A DNA stretch of 64,000 bases, from NCBI RefSeq assembly GCF_027947595.1, contig NZ_CP116257.1:5022001-5086000 (forward strand). Direction: 5' to 3'. This stretch comes from Streptomyces lienomycini (GTDB lineage Bacteria > Actinomycetota > Actinomycetes > Streptomycetales > Streptomycetaceae). The translations under genes were made by a program, and so were the position numbers. A model generated the notes under the pieces. It saw only the letters and a program-made list of their open reading frames with translations, made no database searches and was not told the DNA's origin. Every line of letters starts with the position of its first letter. Position 1 is the first letter of the stretch. Positions 25,891 to 33,571 of the stretch are shown in pieces.

Positions 25891-27516
25891 TCAGTGGTTC
25901 CCAGCCTCCTCCGCGCCGCTCTCCGCGCCGCGCCGGATGCCCAGGGCGGCGAGCAGCGCGCCGAGCACGCACAGGAAGCCGGTGACGACCACGGCCACGT
26001 GCACGCCGTTCATGAACGCCTGCCCGCTGCCCTCCACCACGGCGGCCCGAAGCCCGGCCGGCGTGTCTGAGGAGACGGGTGCCACGCCCATGGCCACGGC
26101 GTCCTTGGCCTCCTGCATGCCGTGCGCCATCGCCGGGGGCACGCCCGCGTCGGTCAGCTCGCCGGTGAGCGTGGCGCCGACCTTGGCGCTGATCAGGGAG
26201 ACCAGTACGGACGTGCCGAGGGCGCCGCCGATCTGCAGGGTGGTCGCCTGGAGACCGCCCGCCACCCCGCCGTCCCGGACGGGGGCGTTGCCGACGATGG
26301 CGTCGGAGGAGGCGGCCATCACCATGCCGACGCCGAGGCCGAGCGCGATGAACGGCGGCCAGATCGTGGCGTAGGAGGAGTCGGTCTGCCAGGTGAGCAT
26401 GCCGAAGCAGGAGGCCGCCTGGAACAGCATGCCCAGCGGCATGGTCAGCCGGGGGCCGAAGCGCTGGGTCAGGGCCGCGCCCAGGGGCGAGGCGACCAGC
26501 GAGGCGAGGCTGAGCGGGAGGGTCCGCACGCCGGCCTCGACCGGCGTGAAGCCGCGGACGTTCTGCAGGTACAGCATGACGAAGAAGATCACGCCGAGCA
26601 TGACGAAGAAGTTCAGGGCGGTGATGATCGCGCCGATCGTCAGCGCACGGCTGCGGAACAGGCGCATCGGCAGCAGCGGGTGCGCCACCCGTGTCTCGTA
26701 CCGGCCGAACACGAGCAGGAGCACCAGGCCCGCGGCGACGGCGCCCAGGGTGCCGGCGGACGTCCAGCCCCAGGTCTCGCCCTTGACGACGCCGAAGACC
26801 ACGGCCAGCAGACCGAGGGCGAGCAGGACGAGACCGGGTATGTCGAAGCGTTCCCGGCCTGCGGCGCTGCGGCTCTCGGGGAGGACGAGGGCACCGAAGG
26901 CGATCGCGGCGACGCCGATGGGGGCGTTGATGTAGAAGACGGACTCCCAGTCGACGTGCTCCACGAGGAGGCCGCCGACGATGGGCCCGAGGGCGGTGGC
27001 CACGGCGGAGACCATGGCCCAGATGCCCACGGCCATGCCGAACTTCTTCGGCGGGAACACGGAGCGGAGCAGTCCGAGGGTGTTGGGCATCAGCAGTCCG
27101 CCGAAGGCGCCCTGGAGGGCGCGGAAGGCGACCACTCCCTCGATCGACCCGGACAGGCCGATGGCGACGGAGGCGAGGGTGAACCCGGCGACGCCGACGA
27201 GGTAGTAGGTACGGCGGCCGAACCGGTCACCGAGCTTGCCGCCCAGGATGAGGGTGGCGGCGAGTGCGAGCAGATAGGAGTTGGTCACCCACTGCAGTTG
27301 GGCGGTCGACGCGTGCAGATCGCTGCCGATCTCGGGGTTGGCGATGGCGACGACGGAGCCGTCGAGCTGGACCATGAACAGTCCGAACGCGACGGCGAGG
27401 AGGGTCAGCCACGGGTTGGACCGCAGGTGGCCGAAGCGGCCGGTACGGCCGGACGCCGACGGGGCGGTCTCGGCCGCGGGCGTGGCGGAGTGATCCACGG
27501 ACGTGGACGACGGCAT
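25891..27516 (-). CDS. MFS multidrug efflux transporter, DHA2/EmrB-QacA type, 14 segments
   Basis: A 541-residue inner-membrane protein. About 14 hydrophobic segments start at LTLLAVAFGLFMVQLDGSVVAIANPEI, the DHA2 motif C region. LGGKLGDRFGRRTYYL is motif A of the superfamily. These proton antiporters export hydrophobic drugs or metabolites. It lies 163 bp downstream of a MarR regulator on the same strand, the classical arrangement in which the drug relieves MarR repression of its own pump. ATG 27516 has GAAGG upstream. No truncation. The substrate cannot be read from the sequence. Confidence 0.9.
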   Translation of the reverse strand: MPSSTSVDHSATPAAETAPSASGRTGRFGHLRSNPWLTLLAVAFGLFMVQLDGSVVAIANPEIGSDLHASTAQLQWVTNSYLLALAATLILGGKLGDRFGRRTYYLVGVAGFTLASVAIGLSGSIEGVVAFRALQGAFGGLLMPNTLGLLRSVFPPKKFGMAVGIWAMVSAVATALGPIVGGLLVEHVDWESVFYINAPIGVAAIAFGALVLPESRSAAGRERFDIPGLVLLALGLLAVVFGVVKGETWGWTSAGTLGAVAAGLVLLLVFGRYETRVAHPLLPMRLFRSRALTIGAIITALNFFVMLGVIFFVMLYLQNVRGFTPVEAGVRTLPLSLASLVASPLGAALTQRFGPRLTMPLGMLFQAASCFGMLTWQTDSSYATIWPPFIALGLGVGMVMAASSDAIVGNAPVRDGGVAGGLQATTLQIGGALGTSVLVSLISAKVGATLTGELTDAGVPPAMAHGMQEAKDAVAMGVAPVSSDTPAGLRAAVVEGSGQAFMNGVHVAVVVTGFLCVLGALLAALGIRRGAESGAEEAGNH

Positions 27517-27679
27517 GGGGGAGCCTTCTCTTCGGATTCAGGGATGCGGAAGGGGTGCGGGAACGGCGCCGGAAGGACACGGGAACGGCGCGGACCGGCA
27601 GCCCGTCGGACCGGCAGCCCGTCGGACCGGCGTACGGCGGTGTGCCCGGGCCGGCGGGAACGCTCGGGGTCCCGCCCGG

Positions 27680-28153
27680 TCAGCGGGTGGCGGGGTGGAG
27701 GTGCCGTGCCAACGCGTCGAGGGCGTCCAGGGCGGAGCCGAGCGCGCCCTGCTGCCCCTCGGTGAGGGAGGTCAGGGCGTGGCGGATGAACGCGGTCTCC
27801 AGTGCCCGCACCTCGGTCAGCCGCTCACGGGCCGTGGCCGTGAGGTGGAGGTGGGCGACCCGCCGGTCGGCGCTGTCCCGCCTGCGCTCCAGGTCGCCCT
27901 GCTCGGTGAGCTGGGAGACCAGGGCGCTGACGTTGTTCGGCTTCATCAGCAGCGCCTCGGCGGCCTCGCGCACCGTGGCGCCCTCGTGCTGTGCGACGAA
28001 GCGCAGCAGGGCGAGCCGGCCCTCGGGGGGCTTGGGGTACGGGTACCGGGCGGTGACCTGTCGGTCCAGCGCCCGGTGCAGCGCGGGAAGGCACGCCGCG
28101 AGCCCGGAGGCCATGCGGTCGATGTCCCGGCGAGGGGTGCTGGAGTCGGTCAC
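27680..28153 (-). CDS. MarR-family regulator
   Basis: 157 residues. Winged helix: GATVREAAEALLMKPNNVSALVSQLTEQGDLERRRDSADRRVAHLHLTATAR (about 58-110) is the MarR recognition helix and wing. The start GTG at 28153 falls about 7 bp after a -10 box and has no ribosome site, so the mRNA is probably leaderless. It is likely the repressor of itself and of the downstream MFS pump; the two TAGGTATG repeats in its promoter are the candidate operator. Confidence 0.88.
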   Translation of the reverse strand: MTDSSTPRRDIDRMASGLAACLPALHRALDRQVTARYPYPKPPEGRLALLRFVAQHEGATVREAAEALLMKPNNVSALVSQLTEQGDLERRRDSADRRVAHLHLTATARERLTEVRALETAFIRHALTSLTEGQQGALGSALDALDALARHLHPATR

Positions 28154-28159
28154 CCGACG

Positions 28160-28189
28160 ATGTTAGGTATGACCGGATAGGTATGTCAA
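28160..28189 (-). promoter_or_regulatory. marR promoter with overlapping TAGGTATG direct repeats
   Basis: On the minus strand TTGACA (28189-28184) and TAACAT (28165-28160) are 18 bp apart. On the plus strand TAGGTATG occurs at 28164-28171 and again at 28178-28185, covering the spacer and both edges, 14 bp apart. The start point would coincide with the GTG at 28153. Confidence 0.6.
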
Positions 28190-28229
28190 AAGAGCTACAT
28201 GGGGCGGCCGCGTGCGGCCACAGGGGCCG

Positions 28230-28247
28230 CGCAACGCACTCGCAACC
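28230..28247 (+). promoter_or_regulatory. CGCAACG-N4-CGCAAC repeat upstream of DUF779
   Basis: CGCAACG (28230-28236), CACT, CGCAACC (28241-28247): the same element and 11-bp period as upstream of the aldehyde dehydrogenase at 4298. It suggests the two genes share a regulator. Confidence 0.55.
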
Positions 28248-28270
28248 TTCCCTGTGCTGGTATGCGGCGC

Positions 28271-28639
28271 ATGGGTGACACATACGAGGAGACGCCCCGC
28301 GTCGGGTTGACCAGTGAGGCCGCCGCGCTGCTCCGGCGGCTCCGCGAGGCGCACGGACCGCTGATGTTCCACCAGTCCGGCGGCTGTTGCGACGGCAGCG
28401 CACCCATGTGCTATCCGGCGGGCGAGTTCCGCACGGGCGCCGCGGACGTCCTCCTCGGCGAACTGGACGTCGAGGGCGTCGAGGAATCGGTGGAGTTCTG
28501 GATGTCACGCAGCCAGTACGAGGTGTGGAGTCACACCCGGTTGACCGTGGACGTCGTCCCCGGCCGGGGCAGCGGCTTCTCACTGGAGGCACCCGAGGGG
28601 GTGCGCTTCCTCATCCGCTCGCGGGTCGTGGACGCCTGA
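28271..28639 (+). CDS. DUF779 family protein
   Basis: 122 residues from ATG 28271; ATG 28262 is an in-frame alternative. Neither has a Shine-Dalgarno. The protein matches DUF779 through MFHQSGGCCDGSAPMCYP, a cysteine cluster that could bind a metal, and FWMSRSQYEVWSHTRLTVDVVPGRGSGFSLEAPEGVRFLIRSR. DUF779 genes usually sit beside alcohol or aldehyde dehydrogenases and have been linked to their maturation. Here the aldehyde dehydrogenase is 22 kb away, but both have the same upstream repeat. Confidence 0.85.
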   Translation: MGDTYEETPRVGLTSEAAALLRRLREAHGPLMFHQSGGCCDGSAPMCYPAGEFRTGAADVLLGELDVEGVEESVEFWMSRSQYEVWSHTRLTVDVVPGRGSGFSLEAPEGVRFLIRSRVVDA

Positions 28640-28691
28640 CCCCGGGCCCTCGCACGACTGCGGGACCCGTTCGGCGACGCCTGCGCCCGGG

Positions 28692-28886
28692 CTACGGTCT
28701 GAGGCTGCTCACGATGTCCGCCGTCGCGGTCAGTCCGCTGCTGATCGTGGGGGCGATGCTCGTGCCGGCCAGGTAGAAGCCGAGCAGCAGGCAGACCAGC
28801 GCGTGCGAGATCTTGAGTCCGCCGTTGCGCAGGAAGAGCACCGCGAGGACGAACAGCAACAGCACCACAGAGATGGAAACGGCCAT
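28692..28886 (-). CDS. Small membrane protein (64 aa), unknown
   Basis: Starts at ATG 28886 with a strong GGAGGAGG Shine-Dalgarno about six bases before it, which makes it a convincing gene despite its size. Two hydrophobic segments (MAVSISVVLLLFVLAVLFL and ISHALVCLLLGFYLAGTSIA) are joined by a short polar turn (RNGGLK), so both termini probably face the same side. I know similar small proteins from other Streptomyces, without function. It is convergent with DUF779. Confidence 0.75.
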   Translation of the reverse strand: MAVSISVVLLLFVLAVLFLRNGGLKISHALVCLLLGFYLAGTSIAPTISSGLTATADIVSSLRP

Positions 28887-29001
28887 CGTCAACCTCCTCC
28901 GCCACGTCCACTTCGCGGCGTTCGGCCGTAAGTGTGGCGTAGCGGAGGGTTCGTCCGGGCGGCTGACCTGTCCTCCGAACGAGTGGTGTTCCGGCGGTGC
29001 C

Positions 29002-29865
29002 CTACGCGTTGCGGTGAGTCTCGAGGAACGCCTCGAGGCCCGCGAGGTCGTCGGTGTTGAGATGGTCGACGCCGGCGGCGAGGAGTTCGGCCCAGACGGC
29101 GTCGCGTGCGGGCCCCGCCACGTCGGGTGTGGCCCAGAAGCGCACCCGCTGGCCGCGGGCGTGGGCAGCGCCCACGATGTCCCGCAGTCTGCGCCGCTCG
29201 GCCGCGGGGAAGGCTCCCACGCCCTGCCAGCCGAAGTTGAGCGTCCAGTTGTCGCTGACCAGCGGAACGAACGAGGCCGGTGCCGTGCTGCCGAGGTCGG
29301 TGAGACGGCCGTCGTAGAAGGCCAGGCGGGTGCGCTGGGCCTCCATGGGGGCACGGGCGGCCCGGTCGCCGGAGATCACGGCGGTGACCGCGCCCCGGTG
29401 CACGCGGCCGTGGGCGTAGGAGGTGAACAGGTGCCTGTACCTGCGCAGTCGCCGGTCGAGTTCCCGGTACGTCGGCCCGCCCTCGGTCTTGATGTCGATC
29501 AGGAGTTGCAGGGAGCCGCGGTCGTGCCGGTACACGCGGCCGCGGCCCGCACGCACGCGGGCGGCGAGGGGGTCGAGGTAGAGCGACTCGAGGGTGCGGG
29601 ACGGGTCGAGGTCCTCGGGGTCGTGCGCGACGAGGAGTTGGCCGTCCACCAGGTAGATGTCGGCCTCGACGCTGCCGAAGCGGTGGTCGAGGGCGTCGAG
29701 AAGCGGACGCGGGTGCTCGTAGTCGTTGTGGGCGTGCGCACGCCACAACGGGCGCGGCCTGTGCCTGCCTTCGGACGCCGACGCGGTGCCGGCGGGCAGG
29801 GCGACCGCGCCCGCGAGGGCGGCGCCGAGGGTGGTGAGGGCTCTGCGTCGGGTGGTGAGGGCCAT
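29002..29865 (-). CDS. Secreted PI-PLC/glycerophosphodiesterase-like phosphodiesterase
   Basis: 287 residues from ATG 29865, which has GGGAGG upstream; the open frame continues upstream without support. The N-terminus TTRRRALTTLGAALAGAVALPAG is a twin-arginine-type signal. The TIM-barrel phosphodiesterase pattern is visible: WRAHAHNDYEHPRPLLDAL (first catalytic His), SVEADIYLVDGQLLVAHD (metal Glu and Asp, second His), LLIDIKTEG, and RFWATPD. The family hydrolyses glycerophosphodiesters or phosphatidylinositol outside the cell, and salvage of phosphate or glycerol is plausible. It is a single-gene unit bounded by a hairpin at 29999-30030. Confidence 0.8.
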   Translation of the reverse strand: MALTTRRRALTTLGAALAGAVALPAGTASASEGRHRPRPLWRAHAHNDYEHPRPLLDALDHRFGSVEADIYLVDGQLLVAHDPEDLDPSRTLESLYLDPLAARVRAGRGRVYRHDRGSLQLLIDIKTEGGPTYRELDRRLRRYRHLFTSYAHGRVHRGAVTAVISGDRAARAPMEAQRTRLAFYDGRLTDLGSTAPASFVPLVSDNWTLNFGWQGVGAFPAAERRRLRDIVGAAHARGQRVRFWATPDVAGPARDAVWAELLAAGVDHLNTDDLAGLEAFLETHRNA

Positions 29866-29998
29866 GCTCTGCCTCCCTGGAAGGGCCGTACGGGACGCCT
29901 GTGAGTATGCGGTGCCGATGGCCTCGGAGAGCAGAGCCGTGCGGTGAGTTGGCCGGACCGCCGCCGGTCGTTCATGTCGCCGGGGCGGGTCGCACGGG

Positions 29999-30030
29999 AA
30001 GCGCCCGCCCCGGAAGGGGGACGGGCGCTT
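29999..30030. terminator. Bidirectional-looking hairpin
   Basis: AAGCGCCCG (29999-30007) pairs perfectly with CGGGCGCTT (30022-30030), giving A-rich and T-rich outer ends. It can terminate the acyl-CoA dehydrogenase operon, whose last gene ends at 30133, on the minus strand. Confidence 0.7.
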
Positions 30031-30078
30031 CAGGACACGGGCCCGGACGGGCATACGGCGAACTCGCCCGCGTCAGGC

Positions 30079-30128
30079 GTCCTCAGCCGTCCTCAGCCGT
30101 CGCCGGACGTCGCCGGACGTCGCCGGGC
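30079..30128. repeat. Decamer tandem repeat, five units
   Basis: CGTCCTCAGC is repeated twice (30079-30098), followed by CGTCGCCGGA twice and CGTCGCCGGG once (30099-30128). It is non-coding, directly after the stop of the acyl-CoA dehydrogenase. Confidence 0.75.
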
Positions 30129-30132
30129 CTCG

Positions 30133-31221
30133 TCAGGGAGTCGGCAGGTCGACCAGCTCGGCCAGTGTCGCGCGGTGGACGCCCGCCGTTCCGTAGGCGA
30201 TCGCGTCGGCCTTGGCCCGCTTGAGGTACAGGTGGACCGGGTGTTCCCAGGTCATGCCGATGCCGCCGTGGAGTTGCAGCGCCTCCTCGGCGGCGTGGAC
30301 GGCGACCTGGGCCGCGTACGCCTGGGCGACGGCCACGGCGACGTCGGTGTCCTCGCCGGTCGACAGGGCGTCGGCGGCGTTCCGGGCGGCGGCGCGCAGG
30401 CCGGCGACCTCCAGCCAGAGCCGGGCGAGCCGGTGCTTGAGAGCCTGGAAGCCGCCGACCTGGCGGTTGAACTGCTTGCGTTCCCCGAGGTAGCGGACCG
30501 TCTCGGTCAGCAGCCCGTCGGCGAGGCCCAGTTGCTCGGAGGCGAGCAGCCCGGCACCGGTCCGCAGGGCCCGTCGCACGGCGGGTGCGGCGTCGCCGAG
30601 CCGGCGCCCGGACGCGCCGTCGAGGACCACCCGGGCGACCGGGCGGGTGAGGTCGAGCGACACCTGCGGGACGACGGTGGCATCGGCGGCGCGGACCGCG
30701 TACAGGCCCCCGTCGTCCGCGGGCACGAGCAGCACGTCGGCGAAGGACGCGTCGGCGATGCCCGTCAACTCCCCATGGAGAGCACCGCCTTCGAGTCGCA
30801 CACCCGGGACGGTGCCCGCGGGCGCGACATGCAGGCCGACGGCGAGGACGGCGACGGTCTGGGCGGTGGCCAACTCGGTGAGCAGGTCGTCGGCCCCGCA
30901 GCCCAGCAGCGCCTCGGTGGCGACGACGGCGCTCGTCAGGTACGGCACCGGCGCGACGGCACGGCCCAGCTCCTCCAGGACCACCGCCGTCTCCCGATGG
31001 GTGGCGCCCTGCCCGCCCAGCGTCTCGGGGATCAGCAGGCCCGCGAGCCCCATCGATTCGGCCAGGGTCTTCCACAGCGACAGGTCGTGCGGGGCGGCCG
31101 ACTCGGTGCGGGTGACGACGTCCGCAGGGTCGCAGTGGTCGGTGAGCAGGTCCCGGACGGCGGCGCGCAGCGCCTCTTCCTCCTCCGTGTGGAGCAGAGC
31201 GGGTTCCGGCTGTGCGCTCAT
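30133..31221 (-). CDS. Acyl-CoA dehydrogenase, second subunit-like
   Basis: 362 residues; ATG 31221 overlaps the stop of the gene upstream (ATGA). It has the acyl-CoA dehydrogenase fold order: N-terminal helices (WKTLAESMGLAGLLIPETLGGQGAT), beta domain, and C-terminal helices with RYLGERKQFNRQVGGFQALKHRLARL and LQLHGGIGMTWEHPVHLYLKRAK. The usual catalytic-base region is poorly conserved. Such paired dehydrogenases in actinobacteria often form heteromers in which one subunit is degenerate. It probably acts with the 393-residue partner on a branched, aromatic or sterol-derived acyl-CoA; the substrate is unknown. Confidence 0.88.
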   Translation of the reverse strand: MSAQPEPALLHTEEEEALRAAVRDLLTDHCDPADVVTRTESAAPHDLSLWKTLAESMGLAGLLIPETLGGQGATHRETAVVLEELGRAVAPVPYLTSAVVATEALLGCGADDLLTELATAQTVAVLAVGLHVAPAGTVPGVRLEGGALHGELTGIADASFADVLLVPADDGGLYAVRAADATVVPQVSLDLTRPVARVVLDGASGRRLGDAAPAVRRALRTGAGLLASEQLGLADGLLTETVRYLGERKQFNRQVGGFQALKHRLARLWLEVAGLRAAARNAADALSTGEDTDVAVAVAQAYAAQVAVHAAEEALQLHGGIGMTWEHPVHLYLKRAKADAIAYGTAGVHRATLAELVDLPTP

Positions 31222-32399
31222 CGGGCGAGGTCCTTCCACGCGACGTCCTTGTCGGTCCGCGGCTCGGGAGGCAGGCCCAGGACGCGTTCGGCGACGATGT
31301 TCAGCAGGACCTCGCTGGTCCCGCCCTCGATGCTGTTGCCCTTGGAGCGCAGGTAGCGGTACCCGGCGTCACGGCCGGTGAAGTCGACCAGTTCGGGGCG
31401 GCGCATGGTCCAGTCTTCGTAGAGCAGGCCCTCCGCGCCGAGGAGTTCGACCTCCAGGCCGCTGATCTCCTGGTTGAGGCGGGCGAAGTTCAGCTTCATG
31501 CCGGCGCCCTCGGGTCCGGGCTGGCCCGCCACCAGTTGCTGGCGCAGGCGGACGCCGGTGAGGCGGGCCACCTCGGCCTCGACCCACAGGCCGAGCAGCC
31601 GCTGGTGCAGGTCGTGGGTGCGCAGTTCGGGGCGTTCCCGCCAGGTTCCGGCGACCTTGCCGATCATGCCGCCCTCGCGGGGGATCGCGGTGCCGCCGAT
31701 GGCCACCCGCTCGTTGTTGAGCGTGGTCTGCGCGACCCGCCAGCCGTCGCCGACCTCGCCGAGGCGGTGGGAGTCGGGGATGCGGACGTCGGTGAGGAAG
31801 ACCTCGTTGAACTCGGCCTCACCGGTGATCTGGCGCAGCGGCCGGACCTCGACGCCGGGATCGGTCATGTCGCACACGAAGTACGTGATGCCCCGGTGCT
31901 TGGGCACGTCCGGGTCGGTGCGGGCGATGAGGATGGCCCAGCGGGCGAGGTGCGCGCTGGAGGTCCACACCTTCTGTCCGCCCACGACCCAGTCCTCGCC
32001 GTCCCGCACCGCGCGGGTGCCGAGGGCGGCCAGGTCGGATCCGGCGCCGGGCTCGCTGAAGAGCTGGCACCAGACCTCCTCGCCGGTCCACAGCGGGCGC
32101 AGCAGCCGGCGCTTCTGCGCGTCGGTGCCGTACTGGAGGATGGTCGGGGCGGCCATGCCGAGGCCGATGCCGATGCGCCGGGGGTCGTTGTCGGGGGCTT
32201 CGGCGGCCGCCAACTCGGCGTCCACGACGCTCTGGAGGGAGCGGGGGGCGCCGAGCCCGCCGAGACCCTGCGGGTAGTGCACCCAGGCGAGTCCGGCGTC
32301 GAAGCGGGCCCGCAGGAAGTCCGGGCGGTCCGTGGTGGCCGGGGGGTGCGTGTCCAGCAACTCCCGTGTGCGGCGCCGCAGTTCCGCTGCGTCCGTCAT
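31218..32399 (-). CDS. Acyl-CoA dehydrogenase
   Basis: 393 residues, full length. The flavin and substrate signatures are present: WCQLFSEPGAGSDLAALGTRAVRDGEDWVVGGQKVWTSSAHLA (beta-domain FAD loop), YLRSKGNSIEGGTSEVLLNIVAERVLGLP (C-terminal active-site region). It introduces a 2,3-double bond in an acyl-CoA, passing electrons to ETF. It overlaps the following dehydrogenase by 4 bp and is preceded by a quinone oxidoreductase gene on the same strand, all apparently one operon. A 66-bp mini-ORF built of 15-bp repeats ends across its start codon. Confidence 0.9.
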   Translation of the reverse strand: MTDAAELRRRTRELLDTHPPATTDRPDFLRARFDAGLAWVHYPQGLGGLGAPRSLQSVVDAELAAAEAPDNDPRRIGIGLGMAAPTILQYGTDAQKRRLLRPLWTGEEVWCQLFSEPGAGSDLAALGTRAVRDGEDWVVGGQKVWTSSAHLARWAILIARTDPDVPKHRGITYFVCDMTDPGVEVRPLRQITGEAEFNEVFLTDVRIPDSHRLGEVGDGWRVAQTTLNNERVAIGGTAIPREGGMIGKVAGTWRERPELRTHDLHQRLLGLWVEAEVARLTGVRLRQQLVAGQPGPEGAGMKLNFARLNQEISGLEVELLGAEGLLYEDWTMRRPELVDFTGRDAGYRYLRSKGNSIEGGTSEVLLNIVAERVLGLPPEPRTDKDVAWKDLAR

Positions 32400-32461
32400 G
32401 CGGTCGCTCCCTTCTCCAGCTTCCGCGACATCGCCTTCTCCGACATCGCCTTCTCCGACAT
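32396..32461 (-). CDS. Possible 21-residue leader peptide made of MSEKA repeats
   Basis: An open frame reads MSEKA MSEKA MSRKL EKGATA and stops with TGA overlapping the ATG of the acyl-CoA dehydrogenase (ATGA). Each 15-bp repeat contains GGAGAAGG two bases ahead of an in-frame ATG, so several consecutive initiation sites exist. It may serve translational coupling rather than make a functional peptide. It may also be a simple minisatellite that happens to be open. Confidence 0.35.
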   Translation of the reverse strand: MSEKAMSEKAMSRKLEKGATA

Positions 32462-32470
32462 CGCCTTCTC
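32426..32470. repeat. 15-bp tandem repeat, three perfect copies
   Basis: CGACATCGCCTTCTC at 32426-32440, 32441-32455 and 32456-32470, with degraded copies on both sides. It lies between the quinone oxidoreductase stop and the acyl-CoA dehydrogenase start. Confidence 0.9.
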
Positions 32471-32496
32471 CGGTACTGCCCTCCCCGACACGGCCG

Positions 32497-33468
32497 TCAC
32501 CGTCGTATCCCCTTCTCCGGTACGACGGCCACCCGGCCGGTCGTCCTGCCGTCGGCGACGCGCTGCACGGCGTCGGCCGCCCCGTCGAGCGGCACCCGCT
32601 CGCTCACCAGCGGCTTGACGGCGCCCCGTGCGGCCAGCTCGGTGAGCTGCTCGTGGCAGTGCCGGACCAGCTCGGGGTTCTTGGTGTTGTACAGGCCCCA
32701 GTGCAGACCGAGGATCGTGTAGTTCTTGACCAGCGCGTGGTTCAGCGCGGGGCTGGGGATGGTGCCGCTCGCGAAGCCGACGACGACGATCCGTCCCTCG
32801 AAGGCGACGACCTTGGTGGACTGGGTGTACGCCTGGCCGCCCACCGGGTCGTAGATCACGTCCGCGCCCCGGCCGCCGGTGGCCTCCTTCACCGCCGCGA
32901 CGACGTCCTCACCGTGCCGGTCGACCACCACGTCGCAGCCCAGTTCGCGGGCGACGGCCGCCTTCTCCGGGCCGCCGACGACGCCGATGACGGTGGCTCC
33001 GGCCGCCTTGCCGAGTTGCACGGCGGCGCTCCCGACGCCTCCCGCGGCGGCATGGACGAGCAGGGTCTCGCCGGCCGCCAGCCGGGCCCGGCGGTGCAGG
33101 CCGAACCAGCCGGTCTGGTAGCCGATGTGCAGGGCCGCGGCCTCGGCGTCGTCCAGGGTGTCCGGCGCGGGCAGGAGGGCGCGCGCGTCGGCGAGGGCGT
33201 ACTCGGCGAAACCGCCGTGCGGCAGCGCCGGGTTGGCGAGAACCCGGCGGCCGTCCTCGGTCTCCCCGCAGATCTCCACACCCGGTGTGAACGGCAGCGG
33301 CGGCCTGACCTGGTACTCCCCCCTGCACAGCAGGGCGTCCGGGAAGTTGATGTTCGCGGCGCGAACCCTCAGCAGGACCTGGCCCTCGCCGGGTGCCGGC
33401 GGCGCCACGTCCGCGAGGCGCATCACCTCGCCCGGCTCGCCGTTCTCGTGCACCTGCCATGCCTGCAT
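32497..33468 (-). CDS. NADPH:quinone oxidoreductase-like zinc-free MDR enzyme
   Basis: 323 residues of the medium-chain dehydrogenase/reductase superfamily, quinone oxidoreductase branch. Visible are the N-terminal GroES-like domain (RAANINFPDALLCRGEYQVRPPLPFTPGVE), the branch's NAGG-like loop LLVHAAAGGVGSAAVQLGKAAGA, which binds NADPH, and DVIYDPVGG. No zinc-ligand cysteines are seen. It reduces quinones or enoyl thioesters; in this operon, reduction of an acyl-CoA intermediate or related electron transfer is likely. It is the first gene of a three-gene unit with two acyl-CoA dehydrogenases. ATG 33468 has a purine-rich GGAGG upstream. Confidence 0.88.
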   Translation of the reverse strand: MQAWQVHENGEPGEVMRLADVAPPAPGEGQVLLRVRAANINFPDALLCRGEYQVRPPLPFTPGVEICGETEDGRRVLANPALPHGGFAEYALADARALLPAPDTLDDAEAAALHIGYQTGWFGLHRRARLAAGETLLVHAAAGGVGSAAVQLGKAAGATVIGVVGGPEKAAVARELGCDVVVDRHGEDVVAAVKEATGGRGADVIYDPVGGQAYTQSTKVVAFEGRIVVVGFASGTIPSPALNHALVKNYTILGLHWGLYNTKNPELVRHCHEQLTELAARGAVKPLVSERVPLDGAADAVQRVADGRTTGRVAVVPEKGIRR

Positions 33469-33515
33469 GCGGGGCCTCCACCGACTGTGTCGTTCGACCG
33501 GGTCCCTCGCATACT

Positions 33516-33527
33516 AAGCGGTCGCTT
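33516..33527. promoter_or_regulatory. TetR-type dyad AAGCG-GT-CGCTT upstream of the quinone reductase operon
   Basis: A perfect 12-bp dyad within TACTAAGCGGTCGCTTG, 48 bp ahead of the start codon. AAGCG/CGCTT dyads are typical for TetR regulators of fatty-acid genes in actinobacteria. The regulator is not adjacent. Confidence 0.55.
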
Positions 33528-33571
33528 GCCATTCGGGAACAGGTGGAGGGAACAGGGCGCGGACCGTCCCG

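Noticed and set aside
26122..27765. A 547-residue plus-strand frame rich in Asp, Glu and Gly
   Set aside because: Antisense of the MFS transporter; its acidic composition is the usual complement of hydrophobic codons.
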